A stretch of DNA of 64,000 nt from Metridium senile. Its lineage: Eukaryota; Cnidaria; Anthozoa; Actiniaria; Metridiidae. Shown here piece by piece: positions 33,745 through 46,231 of the stretch. The stretch's first letter is position 1. Each line of letters opens with the position of its first letter. The notes beneath the pieces are model-generated. The model was given only the letters and a program-made list of their open reading frames with translations, was not told the origin of the DNA and did not search any database. The position numbers were made by a program, and so were the translations under genes. The stretch is from assembly GCA_949775045.1 (NCBI GenBank), contig OX459101.1, positions 16,460,180 to 16,524,179 of the forward strand, read 5' to 3'.

Positions 33745-34145
33745 GTCTTACATAAACAAGATTTAATTTTAAGTGCTAGTAAAATAAATGATTTTGTGCA
33801 TCCTTTGTTATATATTATTTGTTTTACTTACTTTCGAGGGCAACTTCTGTTGTTGTGACTACATTGTGGATAAGTCGTACGGTTGTTTTTATCCAAAATA
33901 TTGTTGATTCAACTCGGCTACATGTTTGAAAAACATTTACTGAGGATGTAAAAACTCAACTAAAACACTTATAGTAGCACACATCAATTCTAATGTTTTC
34001 AAATTATTCCTATTGAACAAGGTCAAGATATGATTAGATATGTCTGAAATGTCTTGGAAAGTCATATTCGTGTAGAATTTGGTCTTGCATACCGATCTTT
34101 TTGCATGCTGACCGTTTTTGTATGCTAAGCTGTAACTGCTGTGGA

Positions 34146-34297
34146 AAGTACAACTCGTTGGTGTTCATTTCCATTTAACCTCTGCGCTTTGTTTTGGTAT
34201 CCCCCCTGCATTGACGAGTGCCTGTTTCAGCGGAAAAACAAATAACAAGGCTTTAGGGTATCAGTTGCACAATGTTAATAACACCAAGGAATGAGCC
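34146..34297 (+). promoter_or_regulatory. Conserved upstream block of gene B
   Basis: Contains caactcgttggtgttc, ccatttaacct, tatcccccctg and tatcagttgcac, directly upstream of the gene B ATG. Confidence 0.5.
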
Positions 34298-35101
34298 ATG
34301 GAGGAGCATCCTAAACACTCACGAAGTCTAACCATTCCACTTCATATTCTTCACTTCTGTTTCTCGTTTGGGCTGATTGTTGCCGTCGTTCACAACCAGC
34401 TTGTTAACAATACAAGGTTCGACAAACTGGAGTCAAAGTGTGTATGTGAAGAGACACCGTTAACTGACACTGTAGCATTTGGGAAGAACAAGACAAATGC
34501 TCGTATGGAGTTTACATCTGGAATCAGTCAGACTAAAACCTATTCAGTAGTGAAACGATATCTTGGGACTGATACTACTAGCAACACAACCAACCTTACC
34601 GAAGTTAAAAGAAATGATATTATTGGTGTTGTAGTTAACTTTACAGAAACAAACCAATACAAGGAGTTTGACATCAATGAGAAGACGATTAATGAAAGTA
34701 GTCCCGACAAAGTGGAATTGAATTCAAATAACACAACTCAACCCACAAACATATACAACGCATCAGATATTGAAAAGGTATCGACAAATCTTTCGACCAC
34801 CACTAACACAAACCGTACCGTAGTGAGTAATACCAACAGTTCGTACGTAAATACCAGTGAAAACAAAATTCTCAGCTCGCCACACAATAAGACCTTGGCC
34901 GTGAATACATCGTTGTTTATTGAAACTAATCAAACAAAGGAATTATCAGGATCGACCAATAACACAGGGGATCTCTCAGGGATAAAAATGTCAGCAAATG
35001 CAAAGAACATCTCCTGTGGGGACTGTAGTTCTACAGTGAAAATCATCGAGGAAAACATAGACTTGGTTTCCTGTGTTGACAAGCTAAAGGTTATCATAAA
35101 C
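34298..35101 (+). CDS. Gene B exon 1: tail, anchor, glycosylation stalk
   Basis: 268 codons, phase 0 end at donor GTAAGT. Same layout as gene A exon 1: basic tail, hydrophobic segment [20 protein letters not shown], Asn/Thr-rich stalk, CGDC. It contains the [10 protein letters not shown] stretch that gene A lacks. Confidence 0.85.
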
Positions 35102-38100
35102 GTAAGTGCAAACTTTTTAGTTTCTGTTTGATCATAATAGAGCGAAAACACTAGAACCATGAAATAAAAACAAAATAGTTACTAACTAATAGTTTTTATT
35201 TAGTGGCGATTTAGTCAGTATCACTCAACCAGAAACATCAATTACAAAAGAAAACAATACCTCATTACAACTTTACTTGTCTTTTATAGTAACTAATAGT
35301 CGCCAAATAAGAACTATTACGCACTAACAATTTGATTTTGTTTCATGGTTCTAGTGTTTTCGCTTTATTACACTCCTAAAATAATCTTTCTTAGTCTGAG
35401 ATGTAACAAAAATTATCAAAATAACTTGTCCCCGGGTGCCAGTTTTCGCCTAGATCCCTCGCCCTACCTTTTAAATATCTTTTTTTCTAATTGCTTATAA
35501 TTATCACCTTTGCGTACGTTCAACTTAGCATAGGTTTTTTAATGATTCTCTCCACTTTTACACAAGTTGGTCAAGCAAAGACAAATCCTGTCATTTTTGA
35601 CTTATAACTTGAACTTTGTATTCTTAGAACTATCTTGAATCAGGAAAAACAGTAGCAGATTGTAAACTAACTTGAACTTTGTATTCTTAGAACTATCTTG
35701 AATCAGGAAAAAAAGTAGCAGATTGTAAACTATTTCAAGGTAAACATATAGATCAATGTCAACGTTGATATCCAATACGAGAGGGCCTGCTTGGCGATGC
35801 TTCCCTAGTGGTAGAGAGGATTTTAGAATGACAATTTGTCAACCTAGAGAGTGCATCATTTTATGCTTTTAAGTGGGCGAAATCCTTCAGCAGATCCCCC
35901 ATAATTAAAGATTTCAATTGCTCAAGACTGAACAAGTAAAAAATATACTAATTAAGTATCACGGTTTTGATTAATAAATATAATAATAATGTTGATACAT
36001 GTATATAATAACTTATTATTTGTCATTTATTTATCATTTATTTATTCATTATTTATTCATTTATTATTATCAAGGTTCACAAGGTGAACGTGGTGAGAAG
36101 GGTTGTTCTGGAACATTCTTTGGTTAGTAGGAACGTACAGGGTCCGCCAGACTATCCTGTATTCCGCACTATATTTTCATTAAGTCCACTTTCCCATGTC
36201 GTTGTATTTCTATTTCTTTTAAATTTTCGCATTTTCACGACATTATATTCAGCATGCAAAATCGCTCATCCCGTACAACCCAAGTCACGGCAATGACCTA
36301 ATCCTGTATATCACCAAAGATTCTTCAGTTTCGACCGCGTTTCCTGGATGCAATTTAATTGTCTGAACCCTGTTGTTAGCTATGTAGTTGTGTTATGATC
36401 TTCCGGGTTTGTGTCGTCTTTCAAAAAACATTGTTAGAAATAGTGTTGCTTTCTGAAGTTTTGACATCCTAGACACAGTGCTTTATTGCAACGTTTTTTT
36501 GTTTCCCGAGAAAATCTTTCGAGACCCTGTTGGAACGTAGAGAACGACACAAGCTGGCACATCAAGTAATCTCTGACGACGTTTTTTTTTCTCTTTACAG
36601 CTGAACCATTATTCAGACCCAATCCACAAAGGCTTGTCTTTAACGAGGGGAATGTCGCTGTCTTTACATGTACTGCAGTAGCCAACCCGTCAGCACAAAT
36701 CACGTGGTACCGTGACAATATGTTGATAAACGAACGGCGTAACAGTACGTCTTACACAATTGGGAATCGTGACGTCACGCCTCAAGGTAATCAATAATAG
36801 TTATAATAATCAATCCCTTGTCTAAATATCTGACTTTTGGGTCAATTACAATAGTATATATAACCTACAGCCCATTGGGAAACATTTATGTTCTTTACCC
36901 AATCAGAGATCGTGTTATATCATCAATAATTCATAAATGTATTAAACCGTCTTTCAAAACAACCCTTGATGACTTATAGATACTAGACTAACTTCTGACG
37001 TCATATCATGGTAAACCAGAGGCAGACCACGGTAAACTATAGGACATTTGTTAACAATATTTTTTTGTTTCTGTTTTAGCCACTGCACGAGCCAAGTATT
37101 GCCCTAGTGAAATTCCACATCCTGTTGTACAAAGTACCTTGATAATAAACAAATCAAACGGTTCAGATACAGGGACATATACCTGTATGGCGCGTAATAT
37201 CCTTGGTACAACAAGTTTCAACATAGATGTCATTGTACAAGGTGAGTATAACTACAGAAATACAACCATAAAACTAGTTGTCTTTTCTGATAAACTTTCT
37301 ATGTTTCACTAATAGTTCATGTGCAGCTGACGACAATCCCATCAAACATCACGGTCGTGCAAGATGAAGATACATTGCTAAGCTGCCGAGCCTCTGGTGT
37401 ACCACGCCCAACTATCACGTGGTACAGGAAAGATGATGGACCAATGCCATTGCAGCACAGCGTTGCCATGGGAGATTTACATATTAAGAATATAAGTAAA
37501 GAAGAAGAAGGCACGTTTGTTTGCCTGGCTGAAAATGTTCTGGGATCGAAAACCACTGAGGCTACTGTTACTGTGAATGGTATGTTCTTCGCGATACTTG
37601 AGTGGCTAACACAATTTCTTTCTGTTTGACAAAAATACAATTCTAAATAAAGTTTAATTGTTATTTCTTTGTTTTCAGTTTTTCCTGAGATAACATCGTT
37701 TGCCGATCACGTGATAACAGTAAATGAGAGTAATACCCTTTTTCTGCCTTGCAATGCCACAGGGTACCCTTTTCCTGTATTACGATGGACAAAAAGGAAC
37801 GATTCCCTTCCAGCAGGTCGATATTATTTTGATTCTCAAGTGTTGAATATAACAAACGTGACATACGAGGATGGAGGAGAGTACATATGTACAGCTAACA
37901 ATACCGCTGGTTTGTTCAATAGGAGTGTCCAGGTCTTGGTGCAAGGTATATACCTATATTTCCATAAAGTTTTTCACCTTAAAGCTAGAAAGCTGAGAAC
38001 GACAAAGAATATGGGTAGATACATTTTGCAGGCTTCAGGATATTAATTTTAATCACTATTGATTATTCAAAATATTTTACCAGTCACTGTTCAAGATCTT

Positions 38101-41100
38101 GTGAGCTTTCAAAAGCTTAACTTTGTGTCAAAAAACTGTATTTGAGTAACACAAAATTAACGATTTCCATGACCATTTGCTGTCCCGGCGTACTAGGGTT
38201 TTAGTGACTAACTTTATTGAAATAAGTATATTTTTGGGTCCAAAGCTAGTTACGCAAAATTTGTATACCAGAGAGTAAGATGTGTGTTGATAAATGTTTG
38301 AAATGGAAAACATATATATCGTTTGTAATTCACACACATATATTACTATATTATTACACAATCTAGATTTAATATGGGATTTCCACTACAACAAGTGGCA
38401 AGTAATTCTTTTTTTTTTCCAGCAGTTGAAATTAAATGGTTTACGGTATAATGAATATTAGTATCCAACAACTTATGGTCTATCACAAATCGCGCGCTCT
38501 CATTGGCTACTCAACCATGGGCTATTTAAACAATAGAGTAGTTGAATCGAGGGCATTATGCTGTGATATTTGCCCGCGGAAACTGGATGTTCAGAAAAAC
38601 AAATAGTTGCCCGAGAACGCAGTTCGAGGGCAACTATGAAGTTTTGAGGGACATCCAGTTTCCAAGGGCAACTATCACAGCATTATGCCCGAGATTTCAA
38701 CTGCTCTATTGTTTTTATTATTCAATAACAAAATTTTCCGAAGCGGACGAAAAGCTCAGCGGGCACTATGCGCTGATAGTATCCCTCCGCGGCGGGCACT
38801 ATCACGTCACGTGATCGCCCCTCGACCAATGAGAGCGGAGGAAAATTTGTTGTTGAATTATAATGGGTGATAGCCCATGGTTGGGGAAAGTGCCGGTTTT
38901 GTAAACTTTGAAAAAGTTTCTTGATTCTTCTATTTCTTCAAAGACGGCTTAGTACTAAATATAATGCTTTTCTTTGAATCGTTAATTACAAATACGAGCA
39001 AGAAAATTACAAAAAAGCACATAATTTTAATGTTTTGTGAATGAATTTTGACTTGAAGAGCGCGCGCTAGCTACTGACGCCATCACACGATTCTTCAGTT
39101 TTATCGATTGAGAAAGCCAGATTTTTTATCTTTCAGCTTAGAACCTTTCTTAATTCCTCCGTCGTTTTAAAATGTACAGCAGTTTTAACACTAAAAGCAT
39201 GCTATTTTCAGCCGTTAAAATTAAAGTATTGAGGGAGAAAATGGCAAAAACTGTGGAAAATTTCGATGTGTTTTGAATACATTTTCACTTGCCGTCACAC
39301 GTCATTGAGCGCGCGCTCGGTATTTTCACTTTCGATTATCTGTCATTTTGTCAAAATAAAACGATTGAAATGTTATTTTTTTCAAAATATGGCAAAGTTT
39401 GACCTATAAGTTGTTGGATACTAAAACAATTAGTCCTCTCGCCCTCATGGGCTACGGATCAATAGCCCACGAGGCCGAGTCTTCTTCTATTGATCCGTAG
39501 CCCATTCGGGCTTCGGGTCTAATTGTTAAATAGTGAACATGGAATGAGAATTATGAATTATATGTTAACAAATAATGCAATTAGAGTATTTGGAGCGAAC
39601 TTATGGGGTGCCACGTACCATTTCCTTTAGAGCTTCAGTGTTTTAGGTGGACACTGTTAATGTAAATGATACATTTAATTACTCGGGATTCCTGTGGAAT
39701 CCGAGTATAGGTTTCGCCTTTATTATAGTACTTCGATTCAAATCACGTAATAAAACACATGTTATGCTGTGTATGATTTAACCTAAACACTCCAATAATG
39801 ATAATAAACCTTTAAATAACGTATTAGTGTTATAATAAGTTTGTCAAATGTAAGTTTTCGTGTTGATCTTCTGTGATCTTCCTTTGTCTTTTTAATGTAT
39901 TCCAAAAGTACAAATGTTCTATTTGTATGGCAACGTTTTTGAAATTAGGTGTATACATTAAAATTATTTTGCACATCAAAGAGAATTCCGAGATTACGCA
40001 GTTATGCGTCTTGTTTGTTTAGGAACCACCGATATATTTTTGATTTTGAGTAGTGGACTGAAGAAAAGTGCAACAACGAGACCATTGAAACCGAAAAATT
40101 GTCTTTGTCAACCAAGAAATACAATTTGATTCTTTTTTTAAGAATACTAATATATGTTATATATTGCTAGAATATATCAAAAGCAGTTCGCAATTAAAAA
40201 AAAAAACACCTGGAATTTTTCCTGCGAAAGCATATTTATGGGTTGAAAGGTTCAACCACCATAGATTGCTTTTGTAGCGGAGCTCCCGCGCGAGCGGAGC
40301 ACCATTGCTAAGAAAAAATGTAATGCATGGAGCTTTTCTGTTGTGTCGAATTGGACTTTGAACCCCTAAAGTAGCATTTTAATGCGTTAATCCGCTGAAC
40401 TGAGCCTTCATCGTACTGATTTGATTGGTCAATTGACGCACGCACATCACGTGCACGACTCGTGATGTGAAATCCCAGTAGAAAGTCAAGGTGATGAAAA
40501 TCAAGGCGGTGAAAATTGGTAGTTGAAATTCGAGTTTAGAAGTACTATCTGTCCTCAAAAAGAGCAATGATATCGATGTCACTAAAGATTTAACACACGA
40601 GAGCTTCCAAGAACGAGAAATTATGACTTTTATAGCTTTGACTAAAATGCAAAAAAATATTCAGTTGATTCGGGTAAGTGTAAAGTTGAAAAACTATTTG
40701 AAACTCACTCTGAAGATGTCTTTAGCAAATGTATGAATAGGCTGTTTTAAAGTTGTCAATAAAAACGATTTTATTGATAGTGCTTCTTTCTTGTAATCTT
40801 TCAAATGTGTCTTCAGTATAGACTATATTTTTATGCCATAGTTTTGGCACAAACTGTGCCGCGAGAAATCGCCTTCGCTTTTAAATGACATTAAGCGTGC
40901 TTAACAAGCTTTTTGACAACTTGTATTAGACTATAAAACATGCTTCAGCTCAAATTAAAATGAATAGACAAGAAGTGAAGGGATATAATGTTGGTTGAAT
41001 TTTGACCTTGTGGCCTGAAAGAAAGTTTTTTACTACGAAACTCAAAAGTTGTGAGATCAACTATTCACTCCTTCAAGCTTTTACTTGCTGGCTTCGCAGA

Positions 41101-44062
41101 GATCATTTAGCATCAATTGCGAGCTTGACTAACCAATGATTTACATTAAATAGCAAAGGAAATACAAGTAAAAAACCTCTCAGTAAAGAAATGCCGGTTG
41201 TGAATTCTTCGAGGTGTTAACAGTGATATGAGCTTAAGCTTAGTTTCTCGACAATTTCGAGATTTTCAATAACTTTTCCGGGTCGGTTTTTGTCCAATAA
41301 TTATCAAAGATAATCGTCTTAATGAGATTTTTCTCGTTTCTTCCTTTAGAAGTGAGGCTTTTGAGAATAATTATTATTTTGCTAATGAATAAGAATGAAA
41401 TTAAACCTAGATATAGCGAAACTGCCTTCGTGAAGCAAACTGGAAGCCATTTCAAAACAGTGCGAGGTCAATCAAATAAAAATATTGAAATGATATTATT
41501 ATGAAAACTATCAATTATAATAGTTCAATTTCACTTTAAATCTGTAGTATGAGATGGTGGTGTATATTATTATTGCATTATTCAAAAACAAGCTAAAACT
41601 AAAACAGTTGTAGTTTTGTTGTTTGTTGTGATATTATTCAAAAACAGTACTAGTAGTAGTAGTCACACATCACATCACACAACAAAGGTTAACTGACATG
41701 CTGATAATAAGTTGCTAGAGGCATGTTGAATTATAATGTTCAACGTAGTCATTGTATATGATTGTAAGCATTTAATTTAAAAAAAATGTACTACAATGAT
41801 GAAAAAAGATTAAATGACATGCTGATAATAAGTTGCTAGAGGCATGATGAATTATAATGCTCAACGTAGTCATTGTATATGATTGTAAGCATTTAGTTTG
41901 AAAGAATTGTACTACAATAATCAAAAAAAGTAACTGCCATTTCAAAACTTTATATTTGAAATGGGAGCTCCGCTTTAGGCCATGCCTAACTTAGCTTGTA
42001 TATTAGTCTATGCTCAAGAATATTCAAATGTCTTTGTCGGTTTATTTCTTTTTTTCATTGTAGTTTGTCGAATCTTTTCACTTAAGAAATTTCAAAATTA
42101 AATTTAAGGAATCATAAATGAAGTCTCACATCTAACAATAGGCACATTTATCCTGAATGCCACAAAATTGTGAGATAATTTTGAGGTAGCCATATTGATT
42201 TAAGCCTCAAAGACCATATATGGTATCAAAGCTCCTAGTTTGTTTATCTGAATATCCTGGTGCATTGCACATTACAACTCCTTTCTTTCAAGCTAAAACA
42301 GTTGAGTTTCTACAATTATATTAATTATATATATATATATCACGACAAAATATTACCACTGTTTTATATATGTATGTGTGTGTTATTTTTCAGTTGCTCC
42401 AAAGCTTATCCGGAGACCAAAAACAACAGAGTTTGGGTACCTAATGAAAACAAAACGTCTTGAATTCAAAGTATTTTCGTTTCCTGAGGCCACTGTGACC
42501 TGGATCAGACCATACTGGGACAGTAAAATACATGGTAGATTTCGACAGGAAAATGACAGTCTTGTCATAGATAATGTCCAGTACAAGGACTCTGGTCTTT
42601 ACCAGGTAGTTGCCAGGAATTTACTGGGAGAGGTCAGAGTGTCGACATTTTTGGTTGTCAGGGAAGTTGTCAGTAAGTATTGTTTTCAATTGTTATATTA
42701 AATAAAACCAACCAACCAACCAACAACCAACCAACCAACCAACCAACCAACCAACCAACCAACCAACCAACCAACCAACCAACCAACCAACCAACCAACC
42801 AACCAACCAACCAACCAACCAACAACAATATTTGCATGGCACCCACTTGAATAAAACTGTAGGTTGTGCTTAGATACCCTGTCGTTAAAAATAATTCGGA
42901 ACATCAACTTTCTGTCACTTTTGAGAATAGATCGAAAACAGACCAGAGGCCCAATATATATTAATTCAATACATTCAATATATAAAATCATTTTCGACTA
43001 TTGATCAGAAATCCAACAAAAATGCACACAGTAAAATGACACATGCTTTAAACAGCTGAGAAAAACAACTTAACTTATCTATGTGTAAACTGGCCAAGTT
43101 TTGACCAGAAAAAGTTTAATGACCTATAATCCCCAACACTTGTGGTTTGTCTGCAAACCACAACAATCTTAAGCACGCCGGAAATGTATCGGGAATTTAG
43201 TCCGGCTTCTTAAGAACCAACCAACGCATGAACGAACGAAGAACATCCGCATAACCAATCGAACAAACGTACAAAGGAACAAACAAATGAACAAACTTTA
43301 AACAAACGTTAAATTGTGATTTTCTCAGACTAATATTTATGTTTTGTTCATAAAGTTCCTCCACTTCTACGAAGCAAACCACCCAAAGAGGTCATGCCTT
43401 ATTCTGATGGACAAACTGTTTCATTGACCTGTAGCGCTATTGGCGTACCAAATCCCACGGTCACTTGGAGAAATCGGGATGGAAAAGAAATGACATCTGG
43501 GGAAAAAGGAACTAGTACTTTGATAATCAATAGCTTTACAGCGACGTTGCGTGGACGGTATACATGTACAGCACAGAATGACTTCGGTAAAGATGAAACG
43601 ATGGTCTATTTAATAGCCACATCTAGTGAGTAAATTTCTTGTAACAAAGTACAAATATGTAATTTTATTAACTTAGTACATACCAACTCGGAACCTCCTA
43701 AGAACAAAATATTTCATTAGTTTAAAAGTCTGGACTGTTCTTTAATTCACATGGAATCTCGGTATTACGAGCAAATCAGGCGGCTTAGTTATTTGAGTCC
43801 TTTTTGTTATATTTCACACACAAAAAATTAACAACATTTTGTTTCTATAAAAACAACTTTACTCAACTACTACGTTTACTTTTACCCAAATTACTGAATA
43901 AATAAGCCACAGTCAATCAATTAATTATAACAATAGAAAAGTTGTCTAACCCTAAGCTAGTGTCAAACTATTGCGCACGTTTTGTGCATATTTCAAATGC
44001 ATATCATGTTTCCCCTTTATATTGGAGTAAACATGATGTTGTTACCCGTGTTTAAATAAACC

Positions 44063-44137
<75 letters not shown>

Positions 44138-44599
44138 GTGCATTGAAGGTTCACTTAACGGAACGTCTCAAATATTATATTAAATAAAATTGCTCTGCCC
44201 AAACAAACAAAATTAAAATTTCTGTTCTTTTAAAATTTCTCATTTCTTTGCATTCAAGTGATTCGCCTTGCTGGATCGTCCAATCCTTACGAGGGCCGAG
44301 TAGAAATATACAAAAGTGGCCAATGGGGAACCGTCTGTGGAAAGTATTGGGACACAGCATATGGAACAATTGCCTGCAAACAGCTTGGTTTTAATACCGT
44401 ATCATCGATTTATAGTCGCGCAAATTTTGGTCAAGGACACGGCCAAGTCACACGGTTAAGCTGTTATGGTCATGAAAGTCAGCTACAAGAGTGCAGTGTC
44501 CGTCGGACCCAAACGTATTCCTACAGTCGACGACGTTATAGATATCTGCCTTCGGATTCATGTGGACATGAATACGACGCCGGTGTCAAATGCAGATAA
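34298..44599 (+). CDS. Gene B: type II membrane protein with stalk, collagen-like, five Ig and SRCR domains (spliced)
   Basis: Ten exons give one open frame of 2670 nt (889 aa): 34298-35101, 35691-35739, 36075-36122, 36601-36786, 37080-37241, 37316-37579, 37679-37945, 42394-42672, 43356-43625, 44259-44599. The first seven exons are close paralogues of those in gene A. The last three differ: a Cys-less Ig4 (residues 594-686), an Ig5 unlike that of A (687-776) and a six-Cys SRCR domain (777-889) in place of CUB. The start is the Met of MEEHP, because an upstream ATG seven bases earlier is out of frame. The front exons could also splice in frame to the CUB tail at 47869, see findings. A surface recognition role is inferred from the domains. 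Confidence 0.8.
35139..35368. repeat. 230-bp foldback in gene B intron 1
   Basis: Arms gagcgaaaacactagaacca and reverse complement at the far end, with agttactaacta/tagtaactaata inner arms. Confidence 0.75.
35628..35690 (+). repeat. Partial tandem duplicate of exon 2
   Basis: A 63-bp direct repeat of the next unit: acceptor ttcttag plus the first 42 or so bases of exon 2, then the sequence restarts. Read as an exon it meets TGA after CKLT, so it is a decoy acceptor or a scar. Confidence 0.8.
35691..35739 (+). CDS. Gene B exon 2 (functional copy)
   Basis: 49 nt encoding [16 protein letters not shown], acceptor tattcttag, donor GTAAAC. A partial tandem copy with its own acceptor sits 63 nt upstream at 35628 but lacks a donor and runs into TGA. 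Confidence 0.75.
35740..36074 (+). other. Gene B intron 2
   Basis: Conserved with gene A intron 2 and the gene D sequence after exon 2 (atagatcaatgtcaacgttg, then gagggcctgcttggcg), followed by AT-rich tttatttatt repeats. Confidence 0.5.
36075..36122 (+). CDS. Gene B exon 3: minimal collagen-like segment
   Basis: 48 nt encoding [16 protein letters not shown], phase 1-1, acceptor tcaag, donor GTTAGT. The first triplet has Ser where gene A has Pro. Confidence 0.75.
36123..36600 (+). other. Gene B intron 3
   Basis: Similar to gene A intron 3, including gacacaagctggcacatcaa before the acceptor. No repeat insertion seen. Confidence 0.5.
36601..36786 (+). CDS. Gene B exon 4: Ig1, first half
   Basis: 186 nt, phase 1-1; [18 protein letters not shown]. 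Acceptor ctttacag, donor GTAATC. Unlike in gene A, the next intron is only 293 nt, so the 5.4 kb intron in A is due to later insertions. Confidence 0.8.
37080..37241 (+). CDS. Gene B exon 5: Ig1, second half
   Basis: 162 nt, phase 1-1; contains AKYCPSE (extra Cys shared with A) and GTYTCMARN. Acceptor tgttttag, donor GTGAGT. Confidence 0.8.
37316..37579 (+). CDS. Gene B exon 6: Ig2
   Basis: 264 nt, phase 1-1; [24 protein letters not shown]. Nearly identical in length and sequence to gene A exon 6. Confidence 0.85.
37679..37945 (+). CDS. Gene B exon 7: Ig3
   Basis: 267 nt, phase 1-1; [25 protein letters not shown]. This is the last exon shared by position with gene A; the tail diverges after it. 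Confidence 0.85.
38461..39430. mobile_element. Dispersed element, copy 1 (gene B intron 7)
   Basis: Starts gtatccaacaacttatggtc and ends cctataagttgttggatact. An inverse-oriented copy is at 54740-55375. Copy 1 carries an extra palindrome at 38531-38711 and is followed by a second palindrome at 39437-39530. Confidence 0.7.
38531..38711. repeat. Palindrome inserted in the dispersed element
   Basis: Arms caatagagtagttgaatcga / ttcaactgctctattg, with cgagggcattatgctgtgat inside. Confidence 0.75.
39437..39530. repeat. Palindrome tggatcaatagccc type
   Basis: Arms around gggctacggatcaatagccc and its inverse; the same palindrome stands beside copy 2 at 54635-54745. Confidence 0.75.
39722..39862 (-). 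repeat. Single reverse copy of the 195-bp repeat
   Basis: cgattcaaatcacgtaataa, acacatgttatg..., then tttgtcaaatgtaagtttt: the inverse of 23940-24080. Confidence 0.7.
40275..41975. mobile_element. Possible 1.7 kb element with tagcggagctccc ends
   Basis: tagcggagctccc at 40275 and gggagctccgct at 41963 form short inverted ends. The interior has a 121-bp tandem duplication (41688-41935) and no convincing gene. Confidence 0.4.
41688..41935. repeat. 121-bp tandem duplication
   Basis: gacatgctgataataagttg and the following ~110 bp occur twice back to back, a few mismatches apart. Confidence 0.8.
42394..42672 (+). CDS. Gene B exon 8: Cys-less Ig4
   Basis: 279 nt, phase 1-1. Ig fold with VTWIRPYWD and [16 protein letters not shown]. 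The canonical Cys positions are again non-Cys (LEFKV, YQVVARN). It is clearly diverged from the A and C versions except in the core. Confidence 0.8.
42707..42823. repeat. (CCAA)n microsatellite
   Basis: About 29 units with one interruption, starting 34 nt after the gene B exon 8 donor. Confidence 0.95.
42824..43355 (+). other. Rest of gene B intron 8
   Basis: Degenerate gaacaaac repeats (43210-43310), otherwise nothing recognised. Confidence 0.4.
43356..43625 (+). CDS. Gene B exon 9: Ig5, divergent type
   Basis: 270 nt, phase 1-1. Standard I-set domain with [20 protein letters not shown] and [12 protein letters not shown]. It lacks the extra Cys and the LPE insert of the A/C Ig5, so it belongs to a different Ig lineage. 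Confidence 0.85.
44063..44137. repeat. (CAT)25 microsatellite
   Basis: Perfect trinucleotide run in the last intron of gene B. Confidence 0.95.
44259..44599 (+). CDS. Gene B exon 10: SRCR domain and stop
   Basis: Starts [18 protein letters not shown], then [35 protein letters not shown] and [16 protein letters not shown]. Six Cys match the group A SRCR pattern. There is an unusual basic Tyr/Arg/Ser-rich loop between the fourth and fifth Cys. Acceptor attcaag. Confidence 0.92.
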
Positions 44600-46231
44600 T
44601 TTGACATAGTCGAGAACCATGATAGAACCAACTGTGATTTACTCAAATATGTAAAGGCCTGAATCGAATTTTTCCTTTTGAAGGAAATTAAGAATTGAGT
44701 TTATGTCTTGGTACTTCCAAAATATTCACTAATTATCAATGAAAATCACTTTAGATGTCGATCTCAATGTGCTTAATGTTTTACTGAATTCTAGGAGGTC
44801 ACGTAAAATATGACGTTATAATAGCAAAAAAATACTCAAAAATTACGCAGTCGTGAGTTTAAGTTAAATAAAAAAAATAACATGAAAGCCAAAAGTTGAT
44901 AAGTAATAGATGAAAAACAGCTTCACGTTTGGAAAACTTTTATTGCTTGGTGGGAAAGTATAAGGAGATTTTAAGCAATAATTATGGTCACGCGACCTGT
45001 TTTGCAAAATATATCCGGAACAGTAGTTGATACGTTTTCACCCGAATTCCCATGGGGTTTTATACGTTCACAAAACTTACATATCATGTATCTTGTTTTA
45101 ATTTAACAGCCCTAAAATCACACTACGCCACGTTGGTTTAATAAGGGGTTAGAGACTCATGTCAGTGTTTTGTTGGCGAATAAATGCACTTGTTGACTGC
45201 ATAATGAACTCGAAATGTCTCATACTGCACTCGGCTCCGCTTCGTATAGTATTAAAATGTATCATTCATTATACAGTCAGCGAGTGCATTTATTCTCCAA
45301 CAAAACACGAGCTAGAAGTGTCTAACCCTTTTAATATGCAAACTTAGTACGCTGCAAAGCAGAATGCGCGACATATTGAATATTTTACAACTCATTTACT
45401 AATTTGAACGTGTTGAATCACAAAGTATTTTAATTTTCAAACAGCCATTACTATTTTGATAAATACAGAAAGGAATTCAAAATTTAAGATAAATAAATTA
45501 TTCCTAACTTAAAATACGAAAATAATTGAGATATTCTGTCTGAAATATTATTCAAAAGGCGTCACTTTTTTTATACCTTGTAATTGAACACACAATAAGA
45601 ACTTTCAAACTTCGCAATTCCAAAACCAACGAACTCTGGGCGGCAATTCTGCAAATTATTGGTGCAGGTTCTGTTTTGATAAGTGTCACTACTTGTTTTT
45701 GTCTGAGCTGCATCCTGTTGAGATAGTTCTGATGAAGGTTTTTCAACCAAAGCTGTTATTGTTAAGTAATTAACGCTTTAAACAAGAGCATGTTCATTCA
45801 TTAGTTAAGAGCTATCGACAACGCTACAAAAAAATTGTTGTTTTAATTCGAATCTGTAGTAGCATGGTTTTACCTTCACCACTGTTGTTGTCGCGTGGTA
45901 GCAATTGGAATGGCTCCATCTATAAATCATTCAACTTCCTGATCGTTAAGTTCCTCAAAGCTATCATTTCCTACATTCATTTTGTATAGTGCACTCGAAG
46001 CGTGCACTAAACTGTATAAAATCAAGCCAAGCGCGATGTCCTCAAATACAATGATATCACCTGAATTTAGCCAATGAGCAACTGGAATTTTGGTCAGCGT
46101 ACGGAGTTTGCGTATTAAATCCTGATAAACACTCCTGCTCGTTTAGTAAACAATATTAAACTCATTATATCCATGTTACTGGAAAATAGAGTTCGGGTTA
46201 ATATTAGCTATAGGAAGCAATATAAAAATGT
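44600..46231. other. Gene B 3' flank
   Basis: No gene recognised. Holds a 189-bp palindrome at 45144-45332 (ggttagagactcatgtcagt / ctagaagtgtctaaccc arms with aaatgcact inside). Confidence 0.5.
45144..45332. repeat. 189-bp palindrome
   Basis: Outer arms ggggttagagac-type and inner gcgaataaatgcactt/gagtgcatttattc; loop around tcggctccgcttcgt. Confidence 0.75.

Noticed and set aside
42698..42991. Minus-strand ORF with repeated VGWL
   Set aside because: Translation of the (CCAA)n microsatellite.
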